Source: Drosophila pseudoobscura (lineage: Eukaryota; Arthropoda; Insecta; Diptera; Drosophilidae). Taken from it: a stretch of 64,000 bases of DNA. The translations under genes were made by a program, and so were the position numbers. Numbering within the stretch: position 1 is the first letter of the stretch; the number at the start of each line of letters is the position of its first letter. The notes beneath the pieces are model-generated. The model made no database searches, was not told the origin of the DNA, and was given only the letters and a program-made list of their open reading frames with translations. Shown here piece by piece: positions 1 to 13,800 of this stretch. The stretch is taken from assembly GCF_009870125.1 (NCBI RefSeq), contig NC_046679.1, positions 22,692,001 to 22,756,000 of the forward strand. The letters are read 5' to 3'.

Positions 1-1886
1 TTTCGATGTTCTCACGCAAAAAAAAACAGACCTCCATCAGAGAAAAGTCAAACGAGAAACAACAACAAAAAATTTGCCAGCCAGCGTTATATAAAGTTTT
101 GTTGTTGTTTTTTTCCTTTTGTTTTTATTTCGAGTTGAGTTTCCGCTTGATAAATTTGAAACCAAATAAAACAGAGAGAGAGGGAGAAGCCCCAAAAGGG
201 AATCCAGAATTCAGAATCTCGACATTAGCCACAAACTGTCTCCAGAGACAAAGTTCACAGAGCGCGAGAGAGAGAGAGCGAGAGACAGAGAGAGTGAAAA
301 AGGAGATAAATATTTTGCGTAATTCACTGAGCAATCTTTTTTCTTATTTTTGTTCAACTTTTATTCTGTCATTGGCTTTGTTTGCTATCCTCTCTGCCCC
401 CCCTCCTCCTGCCCCCCTCCCCCTCCTCCTGCTCCCCTCCTCCTGCTCTGCTTTTATTTTACTGATTTTTTGTTTGTTTGTCAATTGGCGAAATTGGGGT
501 TTATGCTGCGGTTCGATGAACCTGAACCAAAAAGATACTCGTGTGTGCATGCGAGAACATAATGCAAATGGAAAGCTCTCCCTTTTCACCAGGCCACAGA
601 TAGAGAAAAGGTGCGCGTGGCAGAGATTTAAACAGAGACCTAAATCAGCATTAGTTAGTGTGACGCACATACGATAGTTCCATCGATTCCGACTAGGAGA
701 TACCCTGGAAATGCTACCAAAATATAACCGCAAACATACGAAGTTTCTTTGGATTTGCTGGATACTTTTTTGCTCTTTTTTGAGTGTAATAATTGTCCAA
801 TTAAATTAAAACTCTCTTCACTTTGATTGCGTTATATTTGGCATAAGTTTAAGGGGTACTTGATCTGTGGAGAGACATCACAGAAGGCATCCAAGGGAAT
901 GTAATGCCTCTGTGGATCCTGCAGTCTCCAAGACTTGGAGGTTTATACAGAAAAATAGATAAAGAAACAACTCTAAAGTGCTCCAAATTTTAATCGAAAT
1001 CATCATTCATCCAATACCAAAAGATTTTAACTGAGGTTGGAAATTTTAAAAGGAAATTAATTTAATTTAAATTTTATTATTAATATAGAAAATGTTGATC
1101 TAAATATTTAATTAAATTAAATTGAATTATTTAAATGTTTCGAAATAAAATATTCTTGAAATTAGATTAAATATATATTTCCTACAAAATTAAATATTTT
1201 TCATTTTTAAATTAAATTAAAATTAAACAAATCATTTATATTTAAATCAAAATTAATTCAATTTAATTTCTTTAAGTTTTGATTAGAAAACCGAATATTT
1301 AATTTAATTACGGATGTGTTTCATATTTCTAATGCATTTTCCTCTGAGTGTAATCCTAATAAGAAGGGATGGGGTCTCCCCTCCATCCCCTTTCTGTTGC
1401 ATACCCCACCTCGAGCACATCATACCCCCCTCAGATGTTAACCCTTTGGAATACCCTGTAACCACACAAATACAAATCAGAGACCTCCCAAAAAGAGGGG
1501 CGTCTCTGTGTATGTGTGACTGTGACTCGTCGTCGTCATCAATGAGAATTCTGCAACGCCCCGAAAATTTTCCAATCGAATCCGCTGCCCTGCCACAGTG
1601 CCCCAGAACCCGTCAGCCACTTCAGTGCTCCACTCTGATCTGATCCGATCCGCTCTCCTGTCGCCTGTCGTGCCTCCTCTCGCCTCACGTCGCGTCTCCC
1701 TCTGCTGTGTAAATATTTCAGTAATTGCTTAAATTAATTACAATTATTAAATCACTCGATGGTTTGTCAACGCGTTAACCCTCATCACACTGACGGACTG
1801 CACTGCAAGGAGGAGGAGTACTGCTCCTCCTCCTCCTTTTCCATATGATACTGTCCTATAATTAATTCATGCTCGCTCATCCACAG
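1..1886 (+). other. cno: canoe intron, no coding content seen
   Basis: Upstream of the acceptor at 1886. It holds a GA-repeat (261-294, a possible GAGA-factor site), a C/T-rich tandem stretch (396-447) and very AT-rich sequence with TTTAATTAAA-like words (about 1030-1310). ORFs in the first 700 bases are low-complexity and not gene-like. Confidence 0.6.
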
Positions 1887-4800
1887 AACGGTTCGGTTGT
1901 GATGTTTGGACGCGTGGCCTCGTACCGCTTCCTCGACTCCCCCACGGATGGACGCTACAATCTGGCCCTCTCCCAGTCCCAGTTGGACTCGGCCTGTCTC
2001 TACGAAAGGTGAGTGCCGCCGGAGTGATTATTCTGGTTAATATTTTAAGAATATTTTAAGTACCAAATCGCCACGCTACACGCTTTATCTGCCCCATAAG
2101 CTTGTGTCAACAGAAGAGCTACTGTACTTCTGCGTTTTGTTTGTTTTGTGATAATTATTTATGGAAGATAGATAACAATTCAACGCATTTAGAAGACAAT
2201 TCAATGCTGAAGACGAACAGGAGATTTATTTTTTATAGAGGAATACATTTGAGAGGACTAGGAATTAAAGAAAGTACATTTCGATATGCCAAGAGATCTA
2301 TGAAGTGGCTATAGAATATAACTATCAAAGATTGAGCCTATAGGTTCTGCTTAATCGGTGGATAGATTTCTTTTTAAAAGTGAGTTTTATAGGGAAATAT
2401 TTTCCATCAAAATTACTGGACAGCCGTCGGAATTTACCCAAGTTTTCGTAGAGTTATTTTCTTAATTAAAGGAATTAAACGATCCAATAGAATGCCACAG
2501 CCACAGGCCTGCCCTTGAATGCTGTAGACTTTGGTTTCTCCTATCAGACCTATCAGAGTGTTAGCTACGTTCTAAGAAGAATCTAAAAAGAGACTCCTAA
2601 GGGCCCTTAAAATACCCAAGTGCGTTGTTATGCTCTGACTTTCGCCTAATCCTCACCTAAACGAATATTTTTTGGGTAACCTTTAAAGGAATAAGTGCTT
2701 GTAAAAACTGAAATTTCAAACCGTTTCTCTACTCAAAAACTCGACAAAAATATTCATTCCATGCGAGTATAAATAAAGCACTTGAAACGTGTAAAAGAGC
2801 CTCTCCATCTGTCGCTCTCGCAGAGCAAACAGAATTTTAAAGTCCGCCTTTTCCATTGGCCACTCCCAAGGGCCCCTGCACCTGAATCACCCTTGAGTAC
2901 TACTCAAACGTATTCGTATTCCCTTTGTGAATAGACCAAAAGAGAGGAAACCGAAGGGATGGCACTCGAATTTCCATATTTTAGCTTTAGGGATAATATA
3001 TATGTATATGTTTATGTATTCATGTATGCAATTGTTATTTTCATTATGCTTATTTATTTATTTATTATTCATGTACTTTTTTTTTGTTTATGTTTATTTA
3101 CACGCTGTTTTGTGCTCTGTTTCGTTACGTGTTGTTTGTGTAAAACATTAATCTCATGCACATGCCATACATACAAAAAAAACAAAAACAAATATGCAAA
3201 AATAATTTGCACAAACACCCACAAAAACACTGCCCAAACCACTGCCCCCAAAACCCACAAAACGATTCAAACACAGTCGGTCGCCCACTTCCCCAGGATC
3301 TTGGAATGACGAGGATGGTGCCTTGAGCTCGGTGAGTATATCCCCACAGAGGGGCATCCTTTGTGCTCCCCTCTCTAACATTCTCTTACTCTCGCAGACG
3401 CACAAAAGCGAATACGATCAGCATCAGCAATCGAATCAATCGAGTGGATATCACAACAACAACAACATCAACAACTCCAGTGAACATCCTTTGAGCAGCA
3501 CCCTGAGGGGCGATGTGGTAGACAGCAAGGCCACGGGCCAGGATCAGGGGGCCAACAACGCCACGGGTCTGTTGGGCGGCACCCACACGATGGCCTACGA
3601 CGGCCAGAGTCTCGAAGGTAATCTGGAGAACGAAACCAAATCCATTTCCAGCATGAAGTCCAGCGGTTCCAACAGTCAAGATAGGTGAGAACCCCCATTC
3701 GCTTTCAGATTTCAACGAATGACAAATGAATAAATATCTTTTTCCACACAAGAGAGAAATCCCAGCAGGAAAAGTCCTACCCACACACACACCAAACACA
3801 CACAAAACACACAGATACCATAACCATAATATATTATTCATTCACTGTCTGATTGAATTTTAAGTTGCTATTTTTTTTTCGTGTGCAATTTATTTATTTA
3901 TATTTTATTGCACTCTGCAATTATTTGACACTCAATGTTTTAACTGCTTTCTCCAGCTGTTTCTGTATCTTTGTATCTCTGTATCTCTGTATCCGTATCG
4001 TTGTGCTCTGTACTAATTGCTTAACAATTGCTTTCCCTGAACAGATCCCCCAAAATGCCTGGCTCTGGTCTGTTGGCCGGCGGCGGTGGCAGCGGCTCCG
4101 GCGATGCCCAAGGACAGGAGCCCATTCTGCCGGCCGTTTTGGAGTTTCCCGAAACGCATCAGGAGCTGTTTTTGCGCCACATCATCAGCGAATTGGACGT
4201 GAATGTGCCCCACTTTAAGCTGGCGCCTGTCTATTCGCTCTACCTGTGCGCCAGGTGTGTAACGAGTCGCGCTCCAGAAGGGGATTCGATAGAAAGAAAG
4301 ATGTTACTGCGCTTTGCCTGGCTTTAAATGTTGTTCAAGTGCATTAATATACTAAAAAATGGCAACTATATCTAGTTTATAAGCAGGAAAATATGTTTAA
4401 GAGATGTTTTATATGATTTTAAAGAGTTTTTGTAAGGGGAGATATGTCTATCCATCTATCAACTGCTTTCATATGAGGCGGCACGAGAGAGATGAGATGC
4501 TGCTAGAGAGAATGCACAAGCGAATGCTCCAAAAGAGAATACTAGGAGGGAGTTTTTGTGGGTCTGCTTCCAATTTCCAAGAGCCTGACCATAGACCATG
4601 GACTTGGCCTCTGACTCTGCTCTTAATCTATCCAAATTAAAGACTAATCCCTGTTTCTGGTACAGCTTGTTCCCTGCAATTCACATTTGGGTTTAAAGAA
4701 CAAATATAAACATTAAATCTCTTCAAATTAGATGGAAAGGAGAGCTGTATGCAGCTCCAGGGGGAATGAGAGTAGCCCAAATGGTAATGTTTCATCATTA

Positions 4801-7800
4801 ATTCTGCAACGCTCCCACATGGATGTGCACTTTACAGATAGATAGATAGATAAATAGATAGATGGCTGGCTGGCTGGCTGCACTTCTTCGTGCAACCTTC
4901 AACCTCTTGTGGGGGTCACACAGCAATGGGGCGTTCAATGAATCCATTTATATTTCAATTTCAAAATCAAAGCTTCATTTAACAAGACCCCAAAGGCGGA
5001 CAGACAGACAGACAGACAGATGGAAGGAAGGATAGATAGACAGGCAACACCATCTGACAAATGTGGGGGCATAAAGTGGATAGACTTGCCATGCCGCACA
5101 CGCACACACGCACACGCGCACACATGTGTGTGGTCGGCCCCCTTGCAGCGTTGGAGGTAGGACTATCGGCTGCAGGAGGAGCAGCAGCAGCAGTATCAAC
5201 AATTCATTATCAATTATGATGATTTATCTTGGCCGTTGGCTGACCCAATTTGTGAGCCATTAATATTAATGTGTCCTGACAGCGGGAGGACCTGCAGGGT
5301 TGAAAGGGAATTTCGGCAATTGACAGGCGTAGAAATCAATAGATCCGAAGGCCCTGGCCTGAAAATTACTCATCCGATTTGGGCCCCTGTAATGAATGCT
5401 AATTGAACATGACATTGCTCTCTCGCTCTCCCCAGATACCGCGCCTCCACCCACTACCGTCCAGAGCTGCAGCCCACGGAGCGGGCCCACAAGCTGACGA
5501 TGTTCCTGCACCATGTGGCCAATCTCGTGTACAGCGTCGTCCAGGAGCAGTACACCGACCCGCGGATCCTGGCCTTTTGGATGGCCAATAGCTCGGAGTT
5601 TCTGCACTTTCTCAAGTCGGATCGGCACATCAGTGCGTTCAGCGTCCAGGCCCAGGAGGTGCTCGCGGAGGCCGTGCAGACGGCGTTCCGCAATCTGGTC
5701 AACTGCTTCCGCCTGGAGCTCTCGCAGACCCTCAACCAGTTTCTGTCGGAGAACATCGATCACGATTCGGCGGCGGGCCTGGTGCTCACGGTCCTGGGCT
5801 CCGCCATGGCCCTGCTGCGACGCTGTCGCGTGAATGCGGCACTGACCATCCAGCTGTTCTCGCAGCTTTTCCACTACATCAATGTCATATGTTTCAATAC
5901 GGTGAGCGGTGGCCATCCTGTGTATAGGGTGGGACTTCTAGATCCTTAAGATGTACTTATTCGTCCTTGTTCTTCTTCGTAGATTGTGGCCAACTCTCAA
6001 ATGTGCACCTCCGACTGGGGCAAGGTGATGACGGAGCGACTGCAACTGCTGGAACTGTGGGCGGAGCGGCAGGGCCTGGAGCTGGCCGCCGACTGCCATC
6101 TGGCGAAGATCAACCAATGCGCGCAGTTCCTGCAGGCGCCCAAGTCGTCGGTGGAGGAGATCCAGCAGTTGGCCTGCTCCTGCTTCCGCCTCAACTCGCT
6201 GCAGATGGGCGCCCTGCTGCAGCAGGAGAAGATACCCCGCAACCTGGTGGACACGGCCATACGCATGGCCGAGTCCGTCGCGGACGAGCTGACCCGCGCC
6301 GACGGCCGGGAGGTGCGCCTCGAGGAGTCGCCCGAACTGCACCTGGCCCTCCTCTTGCCCGACGATGGCTTCAGCTGCGATGTCGTCCGGGGCATACCCA
6401 CGGGCCTGGTCGACTTCCTCAATCCCCTCCAGCAGCAGGGCATGTGCCGACTGGCCGCCCAGCCCACATCCATTGGCCTCTGGACCGTCTACATGCATCA
6501 GTTCAATGTAAGCAGATCCCAGCAGGCTGTGAAATTCCTGATTTTCTAACGATACCGAAATCCCCTTTGCAGGCACGCAGCTCCAGTGCGATGTCCAACA
6601 AGCTGCCGCAGCCCGAGCTGCAGCTCATCAAACTCCACAAGAACAGCAACGGCATGGGCCTGTCCATTGTGGCGGCCAAGGGAGCCGGCCAGGAGCGTCT
6701 GGGGATCTACATCAAGAGCGTGGTGCCCGGCGGAGCAGCGGATGCCGATGGCCGCCTTCAGGCGGGCGATCAGCTGCTGCGCGTGGATGGCCAGAGTCTG
6801 ATCGGCATCACACAGGAGAGGTAGGAACATCCCCCAGAGGATGCAGCCGAGAATCTATTAATTGAATATTGAATCTTGCAGGGCTGCCGACTATCTGGTG
6901 AGGACCGGTCCGGTGGTCAGTCTGGAGGTGGCCAAGCAGGGGGCCATCTACCATGGACTGGCGACGCTGCTCCAGCAGCCCAGTCCCGTCATCCAGCGTG
7001 GTGAGTAGCATCCGCCCTAGGATCCGCGCCTAAACATAGATACACATTAGAGAGCTACGCCAGGTGTTGGGTAGAACGCTAAGAAGAACACACTCATTCA
7101 CAGACACTCAGACACTCACACACTCCACCGAAAGATACTCACAAAGATACTCACACACTCACTCACACTCAAAGATACATTCCACACTCTCCAGTCAGTC
7201 GTTGTGTAAGCTAACAAAAGTAACCAAAGGTCCTTCCCCCCACCCAAATCCATGCTGCTCCTCTACTCCGATTTGCTGTGATCTCTGCTCTGCATAGAAG
7301 CCTCCTCGAGCAACTTCCTCCAGCAACTGCAGCCGAACCAGCAGCGGCGCCACTCCTCGTACCAGCAGCAGGCCCGCTACTACAGCAACTCCATCTCGGA
7401 CGACAGCCTCAATCGGAGTCGTCGCGAGTCCTTTGCCTGCATGCGCGCCTCCTCGCCCCCAGTGCGCCGACTGAGCGCCTCCTGCCTGCAGGAGGAGCTG
7501 TGCGCCCAGGGCCACCAGCTGCACATCGATCCGCGGTACAGGGACACCCGACCGATAGCCCGATCCGCCAGCAGCTTGTATCTGGCCAACGATCAGGGAT
7601 ACTACCATCCGATCCCCTCGGCGGCGGCTGCCGCTGCGCACTTCAGCCCCATGCGCCCGCTGCGCAGGACACCGCCGCCCTCGATCTTCATAGAGGAGTA
7701 CCTGGATGAGCCGCCAAAGGAACCGGAGCCAGTGGCGACGGCCTCGGCGACGACGGCGACGGCATGCACCTCCCAGGAGTCGTTCGGGCACTTTGCCACC

Positions 7801-10800
7801 TACAGCGATGCCCATCAGCCGCTGAACGAGGATGGGATCGCCTCCATGGCCGACTCGGATGATATACCCTTCATTGACGACGAGGAGGAGCAGCAGATGC
7901 CACCCATCTGCCCTCCAGTCGCTGCCGCCCCCTCCTTCACGGTGAGGCGCATTCCTGTGGCCGGCTATCGAAAGACAGTCAGCTTCGATCTGGAGCAGCC
8001 GCCGACGACAGGAGCAGGAGCGGGAAGAGGAGGAGCAGCAGCCCCAGGGATCGACAGGAAGTACCACACGCACGATGCCATCAGCCACTTTGCGGCCAGC
8101 ACCTCCTCCAGCGAGTCCCTGATGGCGGAGCAGGCCGAGCGCATGCCGCTGATCCAGAAGATCCGACGGGAGCTGAACAGCAAGCGGGCCACCAACTGCA
8201 CGGCGGATGGCTTCAGTTCGGGCGGATCGGGCTCGAATAGTCAGCGCTCCTCCAGCGAGTCCCTCGAGCGGATGCCCCTGCTCCGACAGCAGCAGCAGTC
8301 GCCCGTCCAGCGACAGTTGAACACCCAGCGATCGCACAAAAGGTCAGGATTGAGTCCCAGTCCCAGTTCCGGCTCCGTTGCGGTCTCTGCTGCCGCTGCT
8401 CCACCACCTCCTGCTCCTATTATCAGCATCAAAGTTCCTAATCTGTGTGAAACCGAAAGTTCCTGCACCCGTTCTCGTTCTCTTTCTGTAAATACAAGCA
8501 ATCGATATTGTGCCAGCACCATCCGTACCAGCACCACCTCCGCCTTCGCCTCCGCTTCCGCCTCTGCTTCCGTCTCTGCCAAGGCAAGCAGCCTCCCACC
8601 CCCACCACCAACACCCATCATCCGCAGGCGCCGCGCCAGCAGCCAGATGAATCTTAGCCCCAACTTCCTGCTGCCCCTGGGGCAGGGCAAAGTGCGGGAA
8701 ATGGCCGCCTACTTCAATGCCAATCAGAACTTTCCCCCGAACATCGCCAGATCCAAGTCCAAGTCCACCTCCGCCCTGGCGGCAGCCACCAGCAGCGCCA
8801 GCTCCAAGCTCTCGCACTGCGAACAGGGCCACATACTCAAGCAGCTGAAGGAGTGGAGCCTGTATGGGAGTGCGGGCAAGGATTACGATGTCCCAGTCCA
8901 AGTCCCGGAGCCAGTCAAAACATCCTGCGATTGTCCCTGCTGTGGGCATTGTCGTGAAGGGATACAAACTCAAGATGAGCAGCAGCAGCAGCAGGAGAAA
9001 CATCTCCCTGGCTCCAGCGTTGGTTCCACTTTCAAATGCTACGATAGCTGTCGGGAGGATGCGGAGGCGAGCAGTCGGAAGCAGCCACCGGAATTGTCCC
9101 GCTTTGCCGCCTGCCGTCGGAGTGTCATGTGCAGCAATCGTCAGGTTCACAGTCTGCGGCAGCTGAAGCGCAACAAACAGCAGAGGCAGGAACATAAGCA
9201 GGAGCATCTGAAGCACAAAGCCAAGCACCATCACCATCACCATTGCCACCACCAGCCACGGCCCCAGGCGCCCGTCTCGCCACCCTCCACAGCCAAATTG
9301 CTGCTGTCTCTGGCGAGCGGCAGTGGCAGCAGCAGCAAGTACCCAGGCACCAGTACCCCCAACAAGGCCAGCAAGTCCTGCCCAAATTGCGAAAACACAT
9401 CCGATGATTACACAAATTCGTACTCCTGCTCCTGCAGTGAGGCAGAGTCCTGCTCCTCGACAGCTGATTCCACCTCCGGCTGTTGTTCGCACTGCAATGT
9501 GCGAGAAATGCATGTCAATGTCAGTGTCAATGCTCCTCCTCCTCCTTTTCCGGATGATAATGATGATGAAGATAATGGCGAGGATGATGGGGAGGATAAT
9601 GAGGAGCAGGCTCTGGCTGCCAGTGGCAGTGGGCACTGTGTCGGACTACGAATGGGACCAAGCACAGCCGCAACCGCAGCCACAGCCGCAGCCACAGCCG
9701 TCGCCATGTGCTCCACACACAGATGACAACCCAATTATGCTGCACCGAGGTTCATGTTGTTCTCCTCGTCGTTGTTTTTGCTTCATTTGTAGCCTCTTGT
9801 TTTTCATTTCTGTTGTTTTTATATGTTTGCTGCAATTATACGCGTGTACAGCTTTGATTTCTAGATCACTTTCCTTGAATTCTTGTGGATTTGCTGTAGA
9901 ATTTTCTGTTGATCCGCCAGTAGGTTGTATTTGCATATAATTTGTAGCTCTATTTGGAATGCTTCGCATATATTTTAGGCAAATTTTGGTTCCTTTTGTT
10001 CGTTTCAATTAAAAAACTATGGATTGAAGTAAGATTTTCCGATCCCAGAAGGTCTAATCAGTAGTTCGTCCATTCGCAAAGCAACCGAATTTTCTGTGAT
10101 ATCGGATGATTATTATAGCCAGTCGTTTGGCTCTTTGAACACCTGGTCTTCGAGCAGAAACCTCCCTTTTTTGTGCATCTTTAAGAAAGCTCACAGGCAG
10201 ATCAATAAAAACTCAGTTCTGGGTATCTGAAGGTCACGGCACGTGTGCCTCGAATCAAACTCAAGCTTAATTAAATGGAAATTTAAGGAGTACTGAGTGG
10301 AATTTATCATTAGATGAATAAATTGAGCTTTGAGTCATACGGATTGCATGCTTCCAAAAGGATAGTAATCCTTTAAGGAGGGACCACTGTAGTGCTATTC
10401 CATGTGGAAAATCCAGCGTCAAGCCCCAGCTCATTTGGTTTTAAATTTAATCAACTCTTGTGTTTATTTCCCATTGAATTTCTATAGGGAATTTATTCCA
10501 CTTGCCGCATCAGATTTTTAATTGGATTTTATTATCTTTTTGCCCTTTTCAACTTCCGTTACTTTTCGCTTAACTTTTTCAATTAAATCAAATATTTATC
10601 AAGCAATTGCGAATGAGGGATTAATTTCAGCTTTATTCTCTGCCTGACATGGGGCTTTTCGTTTGTTAGTTTTTGCCTCAAATTTAGCTATTTATTCTGA
10701 AAATATAATATAATTAATTCTGCTTTTCACCTGACTTTTTTTGTAGAATATTCGTATTTTTGTAATTACATTTTGCATGCATTAAGTATTAAAATATTTA

Positions 10801-13800
10801 TCACATTTTCAACCGAAATTTACTAAAACTATCCAACCAAATATTCATCTAACTGTCTGTCTATCTGTCTATCTCTTCCCCAATCAATGCACAAATCCAA
10901 AACCAAAACCAAAAAAACCACCAACGCAACTCTCAATTCCCCAAACCAATGCACTCTCCAACGATGATGATGATGGTGTTGCTGCTGGGAATCGACACAG
11001 GTAATCGACGGATGTCCGAGCGAGATCTAACGCGTATGGGAGCCGCCGAATCATCGAAATCCCTGGGCGGCATCGGTGGCCCACTGATTGCCGCCGGGCA
11101 TGCCAATCACAGCCTCAGCCTTAGCCAGCACCTGAACAACAGTCACAACATGAACAGCAACAGCAACAGCCACAACAGCAACAGCAACAGTAGCATCATC
11201 AATCCGTTAACTGCACACCTTCCAAATAGCAAATCAGTGCCGGCCTTGCATCATCACACGGGATCTGGTACCATATGTAAGTGGAATGCAATCGGCACCT
11301 CCAACCTCCATCCTCCAATCACCATCTCCATCCCAATCACCGTGAAATCTTCAGCGAAATTTAATCGATATCCAAGCCAGAGATTAATTCCATACTGCAT
11401 CTCCTTGCATCTTTCTTTGCCCCTTAGCTCTGGCCAATTCCAAGTCACGCAGCACGCACAGTTTGCATAACAATACATCCGCAGCCATGGGTGGAATCGG
11501 AGGAGGAGTGGGACCAGGACCAGGGCCAGGACCAGGACCAGGAGTGGGAGCTGGAATGTTGGGTCAACCAAATGGCAGCCACAACAATGCAAATGGAAAT
11601 GGCAATGGCAACGGCAACGGCAACGAGCAAGGATTCTATCAGAATCTGAGCGTGTATCGGGCACAAAATCAAAGCCAACCGATACTGAATGAAAGGTAAT
11701 ACACGATGCACGCACATATAGTAGGGGCTATATAAAACGAAGGTCAAGAGATGCCTCTATAATAATAATAAGTACTTTAAGTTCTGAATCGTTGAAAGTC
11801 ACTTTGGAGGAATATACGCTCTTAAAGCCATTTTTTTTGTTAGCACTCCTATTATTCTGACCCCTGCTGTATCCGTATATCCATCCTCTAGCATTTTGTC
11901 ATTTAAAATTCGGTTGTGTTCCGCTAACCACTAAAATTGTTTTCGCTTTTGGTTATGCTTGGATTGTTTTTTGTTGTTTTTGGGTTTCGGTTCGGTCTGT
12001 GCTTTTGACGGGTTTGTTTTTGGTACTAGAGCTCGCAAATCATTTGCCAGTGTAGTTGCGATTAGTGTGGTTTTGGGTCAAATTGCTGGAACTAGTCGTA
12101 ACAGGCGTATAGAGCACACTTGTGGGGGAATTTGTTATGATTATGATTATGATTATGGTGTCCTTTTGCAAGAGTCCAAACGAGAGGAAAGTGATGGTAA
12201 ATAATGTTATGTTTGACATGAAAAAGGTACGATTGTGATGACAGATTGTTATTCGGAAGAAGCATTGGGGAAAAGTGGAATAGTTACTGGTTACTGAATG
12301 GCTATGAACGATCATATGGGTAAAGCTTTGAGGAGTTGAGGAGCCCTTAGTATTGTATAAAGTGCACTTTGAAGTCTGATTTTGGTTTCTAAATTTAATT
12401 TAATCCTGTTTCAACTTTGGTTAAAGATTTATCGTTGCTCGAAAACGTGTAACCAACTCCTATTTCAAGCACCGAACCGAACCGAACCCAAAGGCACTTC
12501 CATCGCACACGAGGAAAAGAAAAGCCAAACCACTGAGGGACGGTGCAATTAATAATTTACAACAAAATGTGGGTGTTGTTGCTGCCGGGGAAGGTGGGGC
12601 GGACAGCAGCAGCAGGGAATGTGCCAGGTGGCACATGTGGCACAGAATGTGGTCACAGAAATTTGCACCCTGCCAGGAGCTTAAATTGTGTGTTACCTCT
12701 CTCGTGTGTGTAATTCTAGGGTGACATTACGTTTAAAGAAATTACTTTACGGCTTCATACCCATCAAGAGTGAATACCAGATAGTAGAAACGATCCAAGT
12801 ACGTGAGTAATTAGTGGCACACTCGAGTTGTGTTGCTCCGTGTTTCGTGTTTCGTGTTTGGTGTTGCTGCTGCTGTACAGAGAGGCACACGCACCCTGGC
12901 ACTTGTTTTGAAATGTGGGAGGGATGAACGAGAAGGAGCACTTGCGCACCCCAAACACACACACACACAGACACGTTGCGTAATTAGAGCAAATGATGAC
13001 ACCCCCACCAACAGAGCAACACTTGAACACCTTTTTGGCAATAATTATGATTGTAATCCCGATTTTTTGTATGTCTTTCAGACCGCCGATGTCCACACAT
13101 GCCGCCATGAACGCCTACAATGGCAATTCCCCGCTTGCACAGCAACAACAACAGCCACAGCAGCCACAACCATCACCCTACCAGCAGCAGCAGCAGCAGC
13201 TCCTCCAGAGCAATGCTAATCTGCCACCCACTCGACCCGTGTCCGCCTACTACCACAGCCAGCAAACGGCGCAGCAGCAACTCCAACAGCAGCAGCAGCA
13301 GCAACACACGCTGCAACAGCAACAGTTTGCACACAGCAGCAGCAATCTCAACGGCCAGCAGCAGCAGCAGCAGGCGCAACATCAGCACCAGCTCACCCTC
13401 AACAATCGCACCAAGAGCCAGCAGAATTTCCAGCACACCCTACGCATGCAACAGATGATGGCTCCATCGATGCCGAATATCAGCAACATGTACCACCAGC
13501 AACAGCAGCAGCAGCAACAACAACAACAACAGCAACAGATGCCACTGCAACAGCAGCAGCAGCTGCAGCAACAACCTCCCATGAGCAGCAGCCAGAGCAT
13601 GCAGAATGTCAACGATTTCCAGGGAGGCTTCCAGAATGGAGGCGGCCTGGAGTACCAGCATGCCCGACGCAGCCAGATCCATGAGCCTGCCACACTCTAC
13701 GAACTCCAGCAGCAACAATTGCAACAGCAACAGCAGCAGCAGCCTTCGCCCAACTTCATTGCGTTGCCACCCAAGCCCCTGGGCAGTCTCCAGTCTCCCA

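Noticed and set aside
3297..3331. Acceptor at 3296 (ccccag) for the small canoe exon
   Set aside because: Joined to the phase-2 end at 2008 it reads a stop within four codons; the acceptor at 3276 keeps the frame open.
2927..3405. ORFs in the canoe intron before 3277
   Set aside because: They are T/TTAT-rich low-complexity sequence crossing splice sites, with no family resemblance.
7195..9636. Antisense ORFs of 380 and 430 codons over the canoe alternative exon
   Set aside because: They arise from the GC-rich third positions of the sense frame, with no recognisable family, and one crosses the real splice acceptor at 7297.
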